Shown: positions 1 to 11,600 of the stretch, in pieces
How positions within the stretch are numbered: position 1 is the stretch's first letter
Layout: each line of letters begins with the position of its first letter
DNA from: Sphagnum magellanicum
Lineage: Eukaryota > Streptophyta > Sphagnopsida > Sphagnales > Sphagnaceae
Assembly (NCBI GenBank): GCA_021904315.1
Contig: CM038914.1
Coordinates: forward strand, 22,617,065-22,681,064
Direction of reading: 5' to 3'
DNA length: 64,000 nucleotides
Notes under the pieces: generated by a model
What the model saw: only the letters and a program-made list of their open reading frames with translations
Told to the model about the DNA's origin: nothing
Databases searched by the model: none
Program-made: the position numbers and the translations under genes

Positions 1-136
1 GAATTGACTAAGTAGACTAGCAAGTGCAAGCAATAGTGTGAAGAGAGAAAGTTTCAGGACTTTGATATGAATTGACTAAGTAGACTAGCAAGTGCAAGCA
101 GTAGTGTGAAGAGAGAAATTTCCAGTTATTTTACAT
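1..136. repeat. 68-bp tandem duplication
   Basis: Two adjacent copies of a 68-bp unit beginning GAATTGACTAAGTAGACTAG. The first 47 or so bases of each unit are nearly identical and the tail of the unit has diverged. The array touches the window edge, so more units may lie outside. Confidence 0.8.
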
Positions 137-1250
137 GTACTAGAGATTGATATCTATGCATTCAGTGGACTGCCCACACATGCTTTTTAAGGCGAGCTAG
201 GCAACTCACCCAACATAATGGGGGGCAAGTGTGCTGTTGATTCGCGACATTAAGGTCTTGGGTGACATAGTGAACGCCATTTTCTTCAAAACCATTTTCA
301 ACGGGCACATTATAAGTGTGTGATCATCACAGGCAGATTATGTCATGTAACATATAGTCAGAAAATGACACAATCTGGAGAATGGTCATAGGTGGAACGA
401 TGGAACTGTATGGTGATGGATTTTCAATGTTGAAGTGCATTTGCATGTTAATCGTCCTTATTGATGTCATTTCAATGGCAGAACCAACATGCCAGTTAAT
501 AATGAAAGCACAACACTTGCAGACTACCAGTAACGGCACTGATTTTTGAATCGAGAGTCTTGATGGACTGGCTGCTGCAATGAACTTGACACAAAAGAAT
601 GACGACCGTCATTAAACAAACAAATGAATGCAGAAGCTGGGCTTTTCTGCTTTCCTTGGCAAGTGTCAAAATATAACAGATTCCTAAAATTGTTATGGAA
701 ACTCAGAGAGAAAAAAAAATACTGAAAAAAAGATTTTTTTGGCTTCTCCACCCCATCCATCCATGATCCTAGAGAAGAAGCTGAAAACGCCAAATAAAGC
801 TTTCACCAAGAATATTGATCAAGCAGCTATGCACCCAGTCCCCCTGTTTATTCGGAAAAATTCGTGAACTATGTCACAGCTCCATAGGAATAATCTCACT
901 TTCTCCAGAAATAATGCAGCCTACCGACGTTCTTCTCTTCACAACATCTTCCAGACACACCGGCATTGCTCTCTGCTTATTACCTGCAAACCAAGCCCAC
1001 ATTGGCAGAAACACTGAGGATACATGTGGTCTTGAATCACTGCCCTTGGGCCTCATCAGCTACAATACTTGCAAAATCACCATGACCTGCATGCGCATGC
1101 ACCTAACGCCAGCTATCAAGCGCTCTACTTAACCTGAACTATTGAGCTTCAGAATAAGAAAAAGAAGGGTCTCATCAAGTAATGCATTTCCCATGCATTT
1201 TCACATACCTTGCCACTCGCATCTGACTGACCATAATTTTCCCTCCAGTT
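137..1250. other. No gene recognised
   Basis: Short open frames exist on both strands, the longest on the plus strand at 815-1132, but none shows a known domain, a convincing splice framework or compositional support. The stretch lies downstream of the minus-strand wall-protein gene and probably contains its 3' untranslated region. I see no clear poly(A) signal. Confidence 0.4.
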
Positions 1251-1844
1251 TTAGTACCCTCCAGGTGCAGGAGAAGAGTAGACTGGGGAAGGGGACGAGT
1301 ACGCCGGGGAAGGAGACGAATACACTGGTGAAGGAGAAGAGTACGCTGGTGAAGGAGAAGAGTACGCTGGGGAAGGAGACGAATACACTGGTGACGGAGA
1401 AGAATACACTGGTGAAGGAGAAGAATATGAAGGAGAAGAATACACTGGCGAAGGAGAAGAATATGAAGGAGAAGAATACACTGGTGAAGGAGAAGAGTAC
1501 ACTGGAGAAGGAGAAGAATACACTGGTGAAGGAGACGAGTATGAAGGAGAAGAGTACACGGGTGATGGTGACGAGTAGACTGGTGATGGGGAAGAGTAGA
1601 CTGGAGATGGAGAAGAGTAAACCGGAGATGGTGATGAATACACAGGCGATGGGGAGCTGTAAGATGGAGACGGATAATAGTCTTCTGGAGCTGGGGCATA
1701 CTCTGGTGAACAACTGGGCAGTAGCCCCGCAATGGCGCCCAGGTCCTTCATCGTGCCCCTCAACAGAGGACGACTCTCTGCTCCCAGAGACACACAGCCG
1801 ACCACAGCCAGAAACAACAGAAACACGGCCATACCTCCCTTCAT
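1251..1844 (-). CDS. Secreted Ser/Pro/Tyr repeat protein, AGP/extensin hybrid
   Basis: Single-exon reading frame of 197 residues. The methionine at 1844 was chosen because it opens directly onto a secretion signal ([15 protein letters not shown], with likely cleavage near residues 22-25). An in-frame start 52 codons upstream would bury that signal. After a short linker (about residues 25-55) the rest is repeat: about sixteen units of SPSPVYS or SPSPAYS mixed with about four shorter SPSYS units, ending in PAPGGY. Isolated, non-contiguous prolines next to Ser are the pattern for hydroxyproline arabinogalactan. Regular tyrosines recall extensin cross-linking, but SPPPP blocks are absent. The likely role is a structural apoplastic glycoprotein. 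The 21-bp DNA repeat keeps several other frames open, and those frames are artefacts. Confidence is high for a secreted HRGP and moderate for the subclass. Confidence 0.8.
   Translation of the reverse strand: MKGGMAVFLLFLAVVGCVSLGAESRPLLRGTMKDLGAIAGLLPSCSPEYAPAPEDYYPSPSYSSPSPVYSSPSPVYSSPSPVYSSPSPVYSSPSPVYSSPSYSSPSPVYSSPSPVYSSPSPVYSSPSYSSPSPVYSSPSYSSPSPVYSSPSPVYSSPSPAYSSPSPAYSSPSPVYSSPSPAYSSPSPVYSSPAPGGY
1262..1665. repeat. Coding minisatellite, 21-bp unit
   Basis: Imperfect tandem array with a 21-bp unit (plus strand resembling GAATACACTGGTGAAGGAGA plus one base) and 15-bp short units. It encodes the [12 protein letters not shown] repeats of the minus-strand wall protein. Unit-number variation would change the length of the protein backbone. 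Confidence 0.85.
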
Positions 1845-2105
1845 CTTGCGCAAACTGAAACAACAACTGCAGAAAACCACGTCCTCCAAAAAAAGACCCG
1901 AAAAGAAACCACGACACAAACGGAGCTTGAAGAGACAAAAGCTAGCAGCAACTACGAGCTGTCTGCGAGTACTACTGCAGTGATCGAGCTGAAAACCCAC
2001 CCAGCTGTTGATCGATCACTGCTGTAAACACACTCACTTCGAAGCTGAGCTGCTGCTGCTGCGGCTGCGAGTTCCTGCTGCTAATGAGAAGAGGCAATGC
2101 AACAC

Positions 2106-2114
2106 AAATATATA
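2106..2114 (-). promoter_or_regulatory. Possible TATA box of the wall-protein gene
   Basis: TATATATTT on the minus strand, about 260 bp upstream of the chosen ATG. That spacing would imply a leader of roughly 230 bp. Position and sequence are suitable, but there is no other proof. Confidence 0.35.
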
Positions 2115-2693
2115 CGAAAACTGGAAGCTGGAATGGATGGATCAGGAAGTGAAAAAACTATTACTATTACTACTACTACCACTACAATAACACAGTCTCT
2201 ACTGCTGGAGCAACCACGGTGTAATTAAGGCCTAATTGATTTGGTTGCAGTGCCACCCGTTGAATAATGAGTCACGGCGCGACTAGAGATCATTATTAGT
2301 ATTATTATTATTATTATGAGAAACTTTGTTGTAATAAAAGCGCACGTCATTTGTCCGTTTATGTTGCGCAGTGAGTGATGAAGGACTCCTCGCCTAGTAA
2401 GCTTAGCAGCTGGAGGGGATGGTGATTGATGTGCAGAGGGAAGGAACCTGGAGGGAGGGAAGGGAAGGGAAGCAGGGAGGGACGATGCAGTGACAATCTT
2501 TACTACTATCATTCATGAGTAAGTTATGGTGGGTGGGAAGGACTTCAATGCTCGTCGTGACTGCCATTTGTCCTGAAAACCGCGTCTGCCACCACCACCA
2601 CCCCCAGCAACAACAGCAACAGAAACAACAACAACAAAAGTTCACAAACACAGATTCATAACTGATCAGGCAGGCAGACAGTTTGCAGGCAGG
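2115..2693. other. Gene-free flank with microsatellites
   Basis: Flank of the wall-protein gene. It holds short CTA/TTA triplet runs (2158-2185 and 2293-2318), a GGGA-rich patch (2449-2480) and CA-rich triplets near 2590-2650. No coding signal was recognised. Confidence 0.4.
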
Positions 2694-2800
2694 GTACCTA
2701 CCTACCTACCTACCTACTTACTCCAGCTACCTACTATCAACTGCTACTTACCTGCCCAGCGTCTCCTACCTACCAACTCCTTCTGTAGTTTTACTACCAC
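2694..2800. repeat. TACC/CTAC word island
   Basis: A perfect (TACC)n start gives way to scattered CTAC, TACC and CTACTT words. Similar islands occur at 3830-3900, 7378-7520 and 51354-51490. Confidence 0.75.
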
Positions 2801-3088
2801 TACCACACCTGTAGCTTGAAACTTTCTAAACAACAAAAAAAACAGAAAAAAACTACAACAACAACAAAATTCAAAAATTCAAAAATTCCATAACTGATCA
2901 TCCTGCAGCAACAGTTTTTCTTTGGGTGTGAAATTTCGCCAAAATCTGAAAAATAAAAAGGCAATACTCTATCCCATTATTTGGCCAAATTTTCAAAAAA
3001 AACAAGATTTTTTTTGGACACCTCATTTGAACTCTGATTTTAATTAGGTAGCATTTTTTTAACTAGTTTTTTTACATTATAGGATGGA
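2801..3088. other. AT-rich spacer
   Basis: Homopolymer-rich A/T sequence. The phrase CATAACTGATCA near 2890 also occurs near 2657, and a variant occurs near 3962, hinting at old local duplication. No gene is seen. Confidence 0.4.
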
Positions 3089-3681
3089 CCAGTTGGTGAT
3101 CGAACACTTGAGCGCTCAGGGCAGGCTGAATCTAAGGGGAGAGCTCCCCTTGTTTTTGGTGTCTGAACAAAATTTGAACCCCTCCTCTTGGTGCATCTTA
3201 TACATTAATAATCGTCAGAAATGGAATTAAAATGAGAAAGTTATGGCCCCCCAAGTAAAGGGGGTTAAGAACTAAAAAAACAAACCACCGAACATTACAA
3301 AGGTTGGTTCCTAAACACTCAAAAAAATCATTTTATGTTGCTTCATAGCTATGAGAGTTCAAAGATGATTTTGTAGAACTTCAGGTGACACTCCTATTGC
3401 ACTTTAAATCGTTTAAAATGAATAAGAAATAAGAAAGTAATAAGGATTGAAAGTAAAAGGGGTCAAAATGAAAAAAAAAAAAAAAAACAGTTTTGCAATT
3501 CGAAAAAACGTATTTTCTTCACTGCTCTTTTTGGGCTGATCTTTTAGCTTTGCATTTCCAAGGTCATTTGTACAGCTTGAGAAGGCGCTCATAAAACATT
3601 TTAAATCACTCGAGATGGAGAAGAATTGAGAAGGATTTGTCAAAGTGTTCGGTCATAGGCAGGTGTTCGATGATGGGCCGG
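3089..3681. mobile_element. Candidate TIR (MITE-like) element
   Basis: The left end CCAGTTGGTGATCGAACACTT and the inverted right end CCGGCCCATCATCGAACACCT share 14 of 21 positions. The interior is AT-rich with no coding. A 9-bp direct repeat TTTACATTA lies at 3071-3079 and 3682-3690, abutting the right end but set 9 bp off the left end. The target-site duplication is therefore unproven. Confidence 0.4.
3471..3487. repeat. A17 homopolymer
   Basis: Run of 17 A inside the candidate TIR element. Confidence 0.9.
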
Positions 3682-3829
3682 TTTACATTAGACAGGTTCT
3701 AAAAACATGTCATCATTTAACGTCAAATCCTTCTTGGGATGCAAGCCAATGACAAAACCTCATATAATTTTTAAAAATATTTAACGATTCTACACGCAGG
3801 GCAACAAAGGGCTCCTACATTCCAACTTA

Positions 3830-3900
3830 TACCTATCTACCTACCCACCCACTCCTACTTACCTACCTATCCACCAACTCCTACTATTAAGTACTACCAG
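3830..3900. repeat. CTAC/TACC word island
   Basis: Dense TACC, CTAC and CCAC words. With its flank it resembles a diverged partner of the 2694-2800 island, and both have a GTAACTGAT or CATAACTGAT phrase nearby. Confidence 0.6.
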
Positions 3901-5220
3901 ACCTGGGATTGTTTCCATACCTGCAAACGCAACAACAATTCACACAGTATGAATTTTTGTTTCGTAACTGATTTGCAACAAAGAGAGGGACATCATGAGG
4001 GATGGATGGATGGATGGATGGTGGCTGGACAGGAAAACACTTTTTCATTTGGGTTCTCAGCTCCCTATAGTTATGGGGCACCTATACTACACACCTAGAC
4101 TTGTTGTTCCTCGGTCCTATGTCCCAAGGGGTTATAGCAGTTCACTGGGCGAAATGGTTTATTGCCTCGGGACAAAGGGTTTAGGGTTTAGGGTTTATCA
4201 TCCTACCATCAACTGCTTGTGTGAGGCATTTTGGAGGCTATATTAAACCTGGGAAATGTTAAATCTGAGTCTGGACTCAGTTCAACACCCTGGTTTAGTC
4301 TAAGGACACTATGTCTATTTCTTTTTCTTCAATTTTTTTTTTATTAATGAAAAAAATATACAGGGTTTTTCTTCTTATTTCTTATGTTTAGAATCAAACC
4401 CACAGAATTTTTGGCCAGGAAAGGAATGTACCCATACTTTGTCTGAAGCCAAAACAACAATTCACAATACAAATTGGCCTTACAGGATGTTGTACAATCT
4501 GTCCATTTGTGGGTTGTTTGTTTTGCTTTGTCAAGTTGAGATCTCCATCACAATATCACCCCCTGCATTCTTGGTACTGTTGTCCAAAGCCTTCAACAAG
4601 TAGGGGCGCATGGAGGTGGTTTCATAATGTTTAGACCTACAATGCAAGAAGTACATAGTGTTGAACAATTTTGTTGGTGAAAATTCAATCAAATCAAAGT
4701 GAATTTTTTTAGGAAAATTGGGGGTGCTTTTTTGGTATTGTTGGAAAGTGCTCAATGAGTAAGATTTTGCGGAGGTGTTTTTGTAAATTTTTAGACCAAT
4801 AGTGGGGGAGATGTTGAATTTTGAATAATCTTATTATTAAAAAAAATCAATTCAAAAAAAATCAAAATCAAAATTTTTAGAGTTCGCACTTGGCCAATAG
4901 CACATGTCACACTAATCTAATTGAATCTATAACAAGGGACTAATACCACCCATTTGTTGTGTGGATTGGTCTAAACAACTATAATGTCCATATAGCCTTG
5001 GGCTCAAAGTTTGTTTCTTAAGTGTATTGGAAAGGAAGAGGAGGACAATTGGGTGAGTGAGTGGAAAGGGAGAAGTGAGGTCTCACCCGACCCTCATTGG
5101 AAGTCGAAGAGACAATCTTGTGAGTCTACAGGCATCAGCTTAAATCTGGTTTCTCTTGAAGAAGGATTTCATAGTATTATGGTTGGGACTTCATTTTAAC
5201 TTGTATAGTGTGAAAATTGT
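3901..5220. other. No gene recognised
   Basis: A GGAT run (3997-4020) and a telomere-type run interrupt AT-rich sequence. The open frame at 5011-5199 has no recognisable domain and may be the decayed upstream part of the LINE that follows. Confidence 0.4.
4176..4196 (+). repeat. Interstitial telomere-type repeat, three units
   Basis: Three perfect AGGGTTT units in a row, the plant telomere word. The run is too short for a relic telomere. Confidence 0.85.
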
Positions 5221-5221
5221 T

Positions 5222-8200
5222 CGAAATGGTTGAGGTGGTCATGAACAATTGGATTTTAAGGGGATATTTCAATGTGGTGGAACACATCTCAAATGTGGGT
5301 TTGGGAGGGTATAATGTGTTGGGGAGAAGGGAAGTAATACATGGCACCCGTTTACTTGGTTTTTTGGTGATGTGAGAATTGGATTATATTCATAATCTTT
5401 TGATATCAGTTAATTTAGAGGTTTTTTCTAGTAGTATCAAGAATTAACTAATTTTATTTATCTCTCAATATTGATTTGAGAGGAAAGAAAGTGCTAATAA
5501 TTAGTTTGATGAAAGAGATTTTTAATCATTAACCTATGATTATGTGGGTGAGACCTAAAGATGAGTGTAGAGGAAAGGTGAAGTCTTATTTTAATTTTTG
5601 CTTGCTCACTAACCTTGATTGCAAGAACCAACTAATGAGGACCTAGAAGGATACCATGTGATAGGTAATGGGATTACTTCATGTCAATATAAAAAGGTAG
5701 GCAAGTCAATTGTAGAAGCTTAAAGTAAGTTGGGATACTAGGAAAGGATAGGTGATTAGGTTGTGTTTGGACAAACCAACAAATAATTAAGCAACATCAT
5801 AAAACTAGTACATACATACCAAGATATTACAAAAAAACTTTGCATATCAATAGCAATAGGCATTCAACTTGGGATGCTAGAATTTGTTAAACTAACAATG
5901 GCAAAAAGTGATAGTATTCATTTTTTAAAAATTTAGAGAATGTTAGGGAAATGTAATCATTAAGTTTTAATATAGAAGGCAAAGAAGAAACTTAAAAGGG
6001 CTTCACAAGTTTAAATCCATAAAAAATGGTACATCATATTGTATTTTTTTTAAAAAGAAAAAGAAGATGAATCTTGTGTGTATGTTATGTGTGAATGCTT
6101 TTACAAACATATTGAACCTTTGAAGAATCAATAGAGAATCTATATTTGTAGATGCATCGATGAAAAATAAAGGATTCCTTGCAAAAGGCAACTTGGAAGG
6201 AGTTGATTTTAATGTTTAGAATGTAATGCTTAGAATATGATGGGTAGAACATGGGAGAAATGTTAATAGAAAGATTGTTGTGTGTGTAAGGAATGATTTG
6301 AAAAGCATCACCAAGAGGTTTTATGAAGAGGTTTGAATAGTTGTAATATATTTCTATAGATATGGATTTACCCATCATGTATTAAGTATATAAATGGATG
6401 TAATAAAAAAGAACCTTGTAACTTTATCAAATAAATATCATGATTTGTAAAAAAAATAAAGATAACACAATGGTGGTTCAACTATGTACCTTTTGGATGG
6501 GGCACTTGGAATTAATTCTAAGCAAACTCAAAGATTGCAATGTTGATTGGGTTAAGGTAAATAGGAAAAAAAAAAAAATGAGCAGGTGAAAAGTTTGGAA
6601 AAAAGGTGACCCTAGCCGAAGGTCAATTACAAGCCAACCTACAACATGAGAAGGTGAAAACTTAATGTCCAAAGCCCAAAAAAAGCTTATAGAAATTTCA
6701 CAAAAGGATTTGGAGGCTCCAAATAATGTGTCTACCTCAAATTAGTTGAAGTATGATGATACTTATTTCACATTTTTTTCCAATTTCATAGAAATTTCCA
6801 TAAGACTATTTCTATTCAAAGGCTAATTGAAGATGGAAAAAAGTTGGTTACTTTAAAAAAAAACTATATGGGTATATTTCAAGTTTTTTATGCCAAACTT
6901 TATTCAGTTGTCACATGTGATGATTCAATCTTGAAATCTAAAAAGGTTTTTTTATTATCTAGCAATGAAGTTAGTGACATGGTTTATGTGGTTAAAGATG
7001 ATATTTTGAAGTTGCACAAATGTGCTAATAATGCCTACCATTGAGTTAAATATGGTTACAACTTAACAACATGCATCAATTCAAAAATTGGCAAAATGAC
7101 CCAATTTATACAAGTTATTATCAATTACATCCAACCAAATTACACAAGTTTTTGGCAAAAGGTGCCATTAAAATATTTAACCTATATATTTTGTCTTCAA
7201 TATTTCATTTCACAAACTTTATAAAGGAGGTGTCTCTTCTTACATTCTCACATTCAAATACATGTGCCATGTTGGGATAAACTCATAAAAAGTTTAACTC
7301 TAAAGCAAAACACATAAAAAACTAAAAAACTTATGTGGCTACTTTTTAATTCACTTACTTTTCTAATGTTCTATGTTCCTACCTACCTACATGCCTACTT
7401 AAATAAGTAGGTCCTACTTTTTTACCTACCTAGATAGTAAGTAGTTAGGTAAGTGGGTAGGTTGGAGTTATATCAACTTACCTACCTATGGTTATGTACT
7501 GACCTACCTAGGTACATATATATTTTCGTTTTCAAAATTCAATTAATATGCCACATGGATTTTTTTAATATTGTGGCATGTGTCATAATCCAGACCATCT
7601 AAAATGAATAATCATAATGGACAATTGATATCAATATTTCAAAAAAATCACAAAAAATCCTCATAATGCCACATGTTAAAATTTGATGGATGGATGAAAA
7701 ATGATGTCAACATGACATTATGATTATAGTCATAGGGGAGTTACATAATAGTTGAAAAAGAGCTGTTGCGACAAAGTTGTAATTGAATTATAATGAGTTG
7801 CACCATATATGTGGTGAATTACAACTCTTGCAACTCTTGCAACTTGTCCAATAACATTCACAACATATAAATATAGTGAGTTGCAAGTGTTCAATGCATC
7901 TCAAAAATTGAATTGCAAGGCTAATTACAAAACACCTTTTTTTTCATAATATGTTACAATAATTTGCTATCATTATTAAACTTAATTAGACCAATTTTGT
8001 AGGGGGAGAAATGTTTTGAACAATATCTTTTGACCATTGAATGAAAGCATGTGGTGTGGGCCAAAAATAAGAATCAAAAGTTGGTTTATTGTTACTAAAA
8101 TTTTATTCTATTTTGTAATAAAATAAATCAAGGTTTTTTTTTGTAGCACCCCATCACAAGTCTTCTATGCTCATAGGTTCATACAAATTTTGTATGAAAT

Positions 8201-8640
8201 TAATTAAAACATAAGTTGATGTATTTCACATCAAAACATCAAACATAGGAAAGACACATCATTTATATAGAAGTAATACATATATATATATATTTGTGTT
8301 GTTTTACATTTTGAAGCCCATGGATTTTCCATAGATATATTGTTGTATGATTTTTGAATAAATTCTATTGAAATTTGCGATATTGGAAGTTTATCATGTC
8401 AAGATTTTGGAATTTGATGTCTTTTAGGTGAAATGGCCTTTACTATTTATTTTGGGTTTACTTCTTGCATGGAAGTGAAGACTTAAAGGAATGAACCATT
8501 TCATCTTTTTAGGTTTGCTAAACAAGGACGTTTATTATTTCCTTACTTGTTTATTTTAATGGTGGATGCCTTGGGGTTTTTTTTTGTGATTTTTTTCCAA
8601 GTGGTGAGCTCCCAATGGGCCTTTCTACATGCCTTTGTTA
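5222..8640 (+). mobile_element. Decayed LINE (L1-type), dispersed fragments
   Basis: Three blocks in the correct order on the plus strand match a plant L1-type ORF2. At 5240-5420 there is an endonuclease-like stretch with WILRGYFNVVEH, where the family has a GGDFN-type motif. At 6735-7040 there is the linker preceding the reverse transcriptase (IEDGKKLV followed by FQVFYAKLYS). At 8505-8580 there is a reverse-transcriptase block, FAKQGRLLFPYLFILMVDAL, where the family has RQGCPLSPYLF. Spacing between blocks is roughly twice normal, so later insertions or expansions probably separate them. Many stops and frame changes make it inactive. The ends and target duplication are not visible. I am confident of the family and less so of the limits. 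Confidence 0.65.
7378..7520. repeat. Self-complementary CTAC/GTAG word island
   Basis: TACCTACC and CTAC words are mixed with their complements GTAG and GTAGGT, for example CCTACTTAAATAAGTAGG as a hairpin. It lies inside the span of the decayed LINE. Confidence 0.7.
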
Positions 8641-11600
8641 AATCCAAGAATCTCAAACATCCAATTTGCCAAATTTTGAATTGTTGGATGTAAAGTTTGT
8701 CACATTTTTTATTATGCAATTAAAGGGCACCATGTAAGCGTCAAAGTCATCTCGTTGAGTGTAACCTCCGTTCATTTTCTATTTCATAGATGTTGATAGG
8801 GAACCACTTAACATCATTTCCCTCACCTCCCCCTCTCCATCTTTTCAATATTTGTAATCATTCCTTTTTAATACTCTACTTTATGAACTCACTTTGTTGT
8901 CTTTCTTCAACCTTGCATCCTTTTATATTACATCCATTTTTCATTCTACTATTGAGGTTCATTGGTTTTTTAAAATGTAGGTTAGTACAAATGATCATCG
9001 CTTTTCATTAATAAAAAAGATCTTGTGCTTGAATTGTAGTTTAAACATGAAAGGGATTGTAAACTTTATTGTCCATCATGGAGATCAATAATAATGAGCA
9101 ACATGATATATTTTTTGCCTTCATGACATCAAACTATAGATCGTTGCAAGGGTGAGTGAACTAGAACTTGCAAAAATATAAATCAATATTCCTTTTCTCT
9201 TCCCAAAGCTACATGGATGTCACACAAAAACCTTCCTAATTTTTTACATTACACAAAAGTACAATGTTCATTGTGTTTTAATGCATTTGCAAACTTCATG
9301 TAATGGTCAAACTTGGGGGCAATTTACTATTTCAAAAAAATTTGAAAGGTTTTATAATTGTGATTGTTGTTTGTTTTTTCTATCTTTTGCATTGTTTATT
9401 TGTCTTCATGATGAACTTTTTTCTCACTCACCAAAAGAATGGTGAAGATGAGGGCAATGGGAAGAATGGTAAGCCAGAAGTGAGAAAAAACAAGATTTTT
9501 TTGCTTTGTTGCCAAGGAATGAAATAGATGTACATTAGAAAAAAAAGTATTGTTTGCAACTAAAAAAAGTAGGGTGTGATGAAAAAGTAGTTATTGTAAA
9601 ATGTGTAGCAAGATTGAAGGCAGGGAAAACTTTTAGTGCTTAAATATGATCTTTTTTAATATTTTAATTGTGCCAATAGTTTACAATGGCATGAGGATGT
9701 TATAGTTGTTGGTAGTTAAAACATTTTAGCTTCATAACTTATGTATGCCAATTTTTGGTAAGGTTCATAAACAAAAATATAAACTAATGGAGGTTTGATT
9801 TCCACCCCATTTTTTTTTACCTTGTTGGAATTGCTTTTCTTTTAAAATTTATACATTACATGATTATTGGTTTTTTAATATTACTATTGGATTTAATGTT
9901 GGTGATTTGCAACTATTTATGCAACTTGTATTGGTAATACATATTAATGTGTGCATGCATGTATGGTATGGTATGTGTGTGGCTTGTGCACAACTAAAAT
10001 GAGTTGCAATGGACAAGATATAAAAGGATTAGGGCGTGACCCCCTTTAGTCCATTATTATTTTGGTCTATTTATCTATGATGTTTTGTTTTGTCATAACA
10101 TGGAATTGAAGTTATGTTCATGATGTTGATTATAGTTTAGGTTTTCATTATTGAGGTCTTATTTCCAAGTTCATTAAATCATCAAAAACTCCAATGCAAC
10201 CTACAAATGCTCGTCACATTCCATGCCTTTACATCTACTTGATCACCTTACAAACTGTCATTCAACTTGTTGGAGCCCTTCACTTAACATGTGTGTTCAA
10301 TTGACAAATTTAGTTTACAATTCCATTTGGATGAGCTTTGAAAAGATAATTATGACAAAAAGTTAAGTGAAACATTTTAATACTACTTCAAACCTTGGGT
10401 AAAATTGGTGTTTTAAATCTACAAACATGGGCTCAAACTATATTAATCAAAATCCTAAATGTTTGATGAGGAGCCATGGAAGTTTTTAATGAAAGGGCAA
10501 CTATATTTTACTTATCTTAACATGAAGGTGTGGCAAAGGATGCCATTGACTATTTTTTTTTGTTAAAAATTTGAAAAAATGTACTTAAAATTTTTGGATT
10601 ATAATTCTGGAAACATGGAAAAGTGTGAGGAAACGTCTATTGAAGAAAGGATCAATAAATTTACAAGAAGTCCTAAAGTATTAGTTAATATTCAAAAACC
10701 TCAAAATCATGGATATCGTAAGTGTACCTTTTAGACTTAGTGACACTAAGGGAGCCAAACAATTAATTAAATATGACTACTTTAGACTTCAACAATGGTG
10801 GGACAATTCAAAAAGATGCTAGAAAGTTTTGAGGGAAATGGGAATAAGAATGAAAACAATGAACATACTATAAAACCCAATACCTCATTTTGAACTCAAC
10901 TCCATGGGACCTGGGAAAACATGGCTCATATTCTAAGTTAATATTGAAGGACTAAGAATTGAAGATCATTTGCCTATTTGGATGTACAAAGTTATTGAAG
11001 TACACAACCATTTAATCGAGGTGTTGAAATTCAAAAACACTCACACTTCATGTCAATTAACTCCAATTGGAAACACTTAAATGAAAATTTGTGTGCTTGA
11101 ACTTCCATGAATCAAATTTCTATTTCAACCCACAACTTCCAAACTTTTTGACTTGTATGACTATGATGCTCAACAAATAAAGATTAAAAAAGGCCTACAT
11201 GGTTTTTTAGAAAAAATAATTCCCATGGGATCCCAATGATTGAAAGTAAAATAATTTTTTAAACATGGGATGAACTTCTTTGTTACACACACAATTAGTT
11301 AAGGTTACAAATTCAACATTCATGAAAATTAACGATCATTGCCTTGGATGCAAGAAATGGTTGTTGACAAATTTGAACTTCATTGACTAAAGGAATTGCT
11401 TAAACATCTTTGACACTCATTCTAACTTAGGAAGGTCACCATTGGAATTAGGCTAACTCTGAAAAAAAGCCCTGTTCTTGACTTATTAGAATGGGTTTTG
11501 AATTTACATGTTTGCTTTGCAATAACGATTTGGTGGAAACACCATCCCACTACATCATGGGTTATTGAGGTATTTAATTTGTTTGGTGAGCTTTCTGACA

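Noticed and set aside
186-235. CTCACCCAACATAATGGG shared with 52570-52600
   Set aside because: Similarity is about 20 bp with poor flanks. Too short to call a repeat family or tRNA-derived element.
815-1132. Open frame of 105 codons (plus) and an overlapping minus-strand frame at 874-1056
   Set aside because: No domain, no supported splice context and no homology that I recognise. The minus frame has a plausible acceptor (TTTGCAG) but nothing to join to.
1142-1938. Long open frames of 185-245 codons on both strands across 1142-1938 besides the chosen one
   Set aside because: They are created by the 21-bp repeat, which lacks stops in several frames. Only the frame with a signal peptide and SPSPVYS units makes biological sense.
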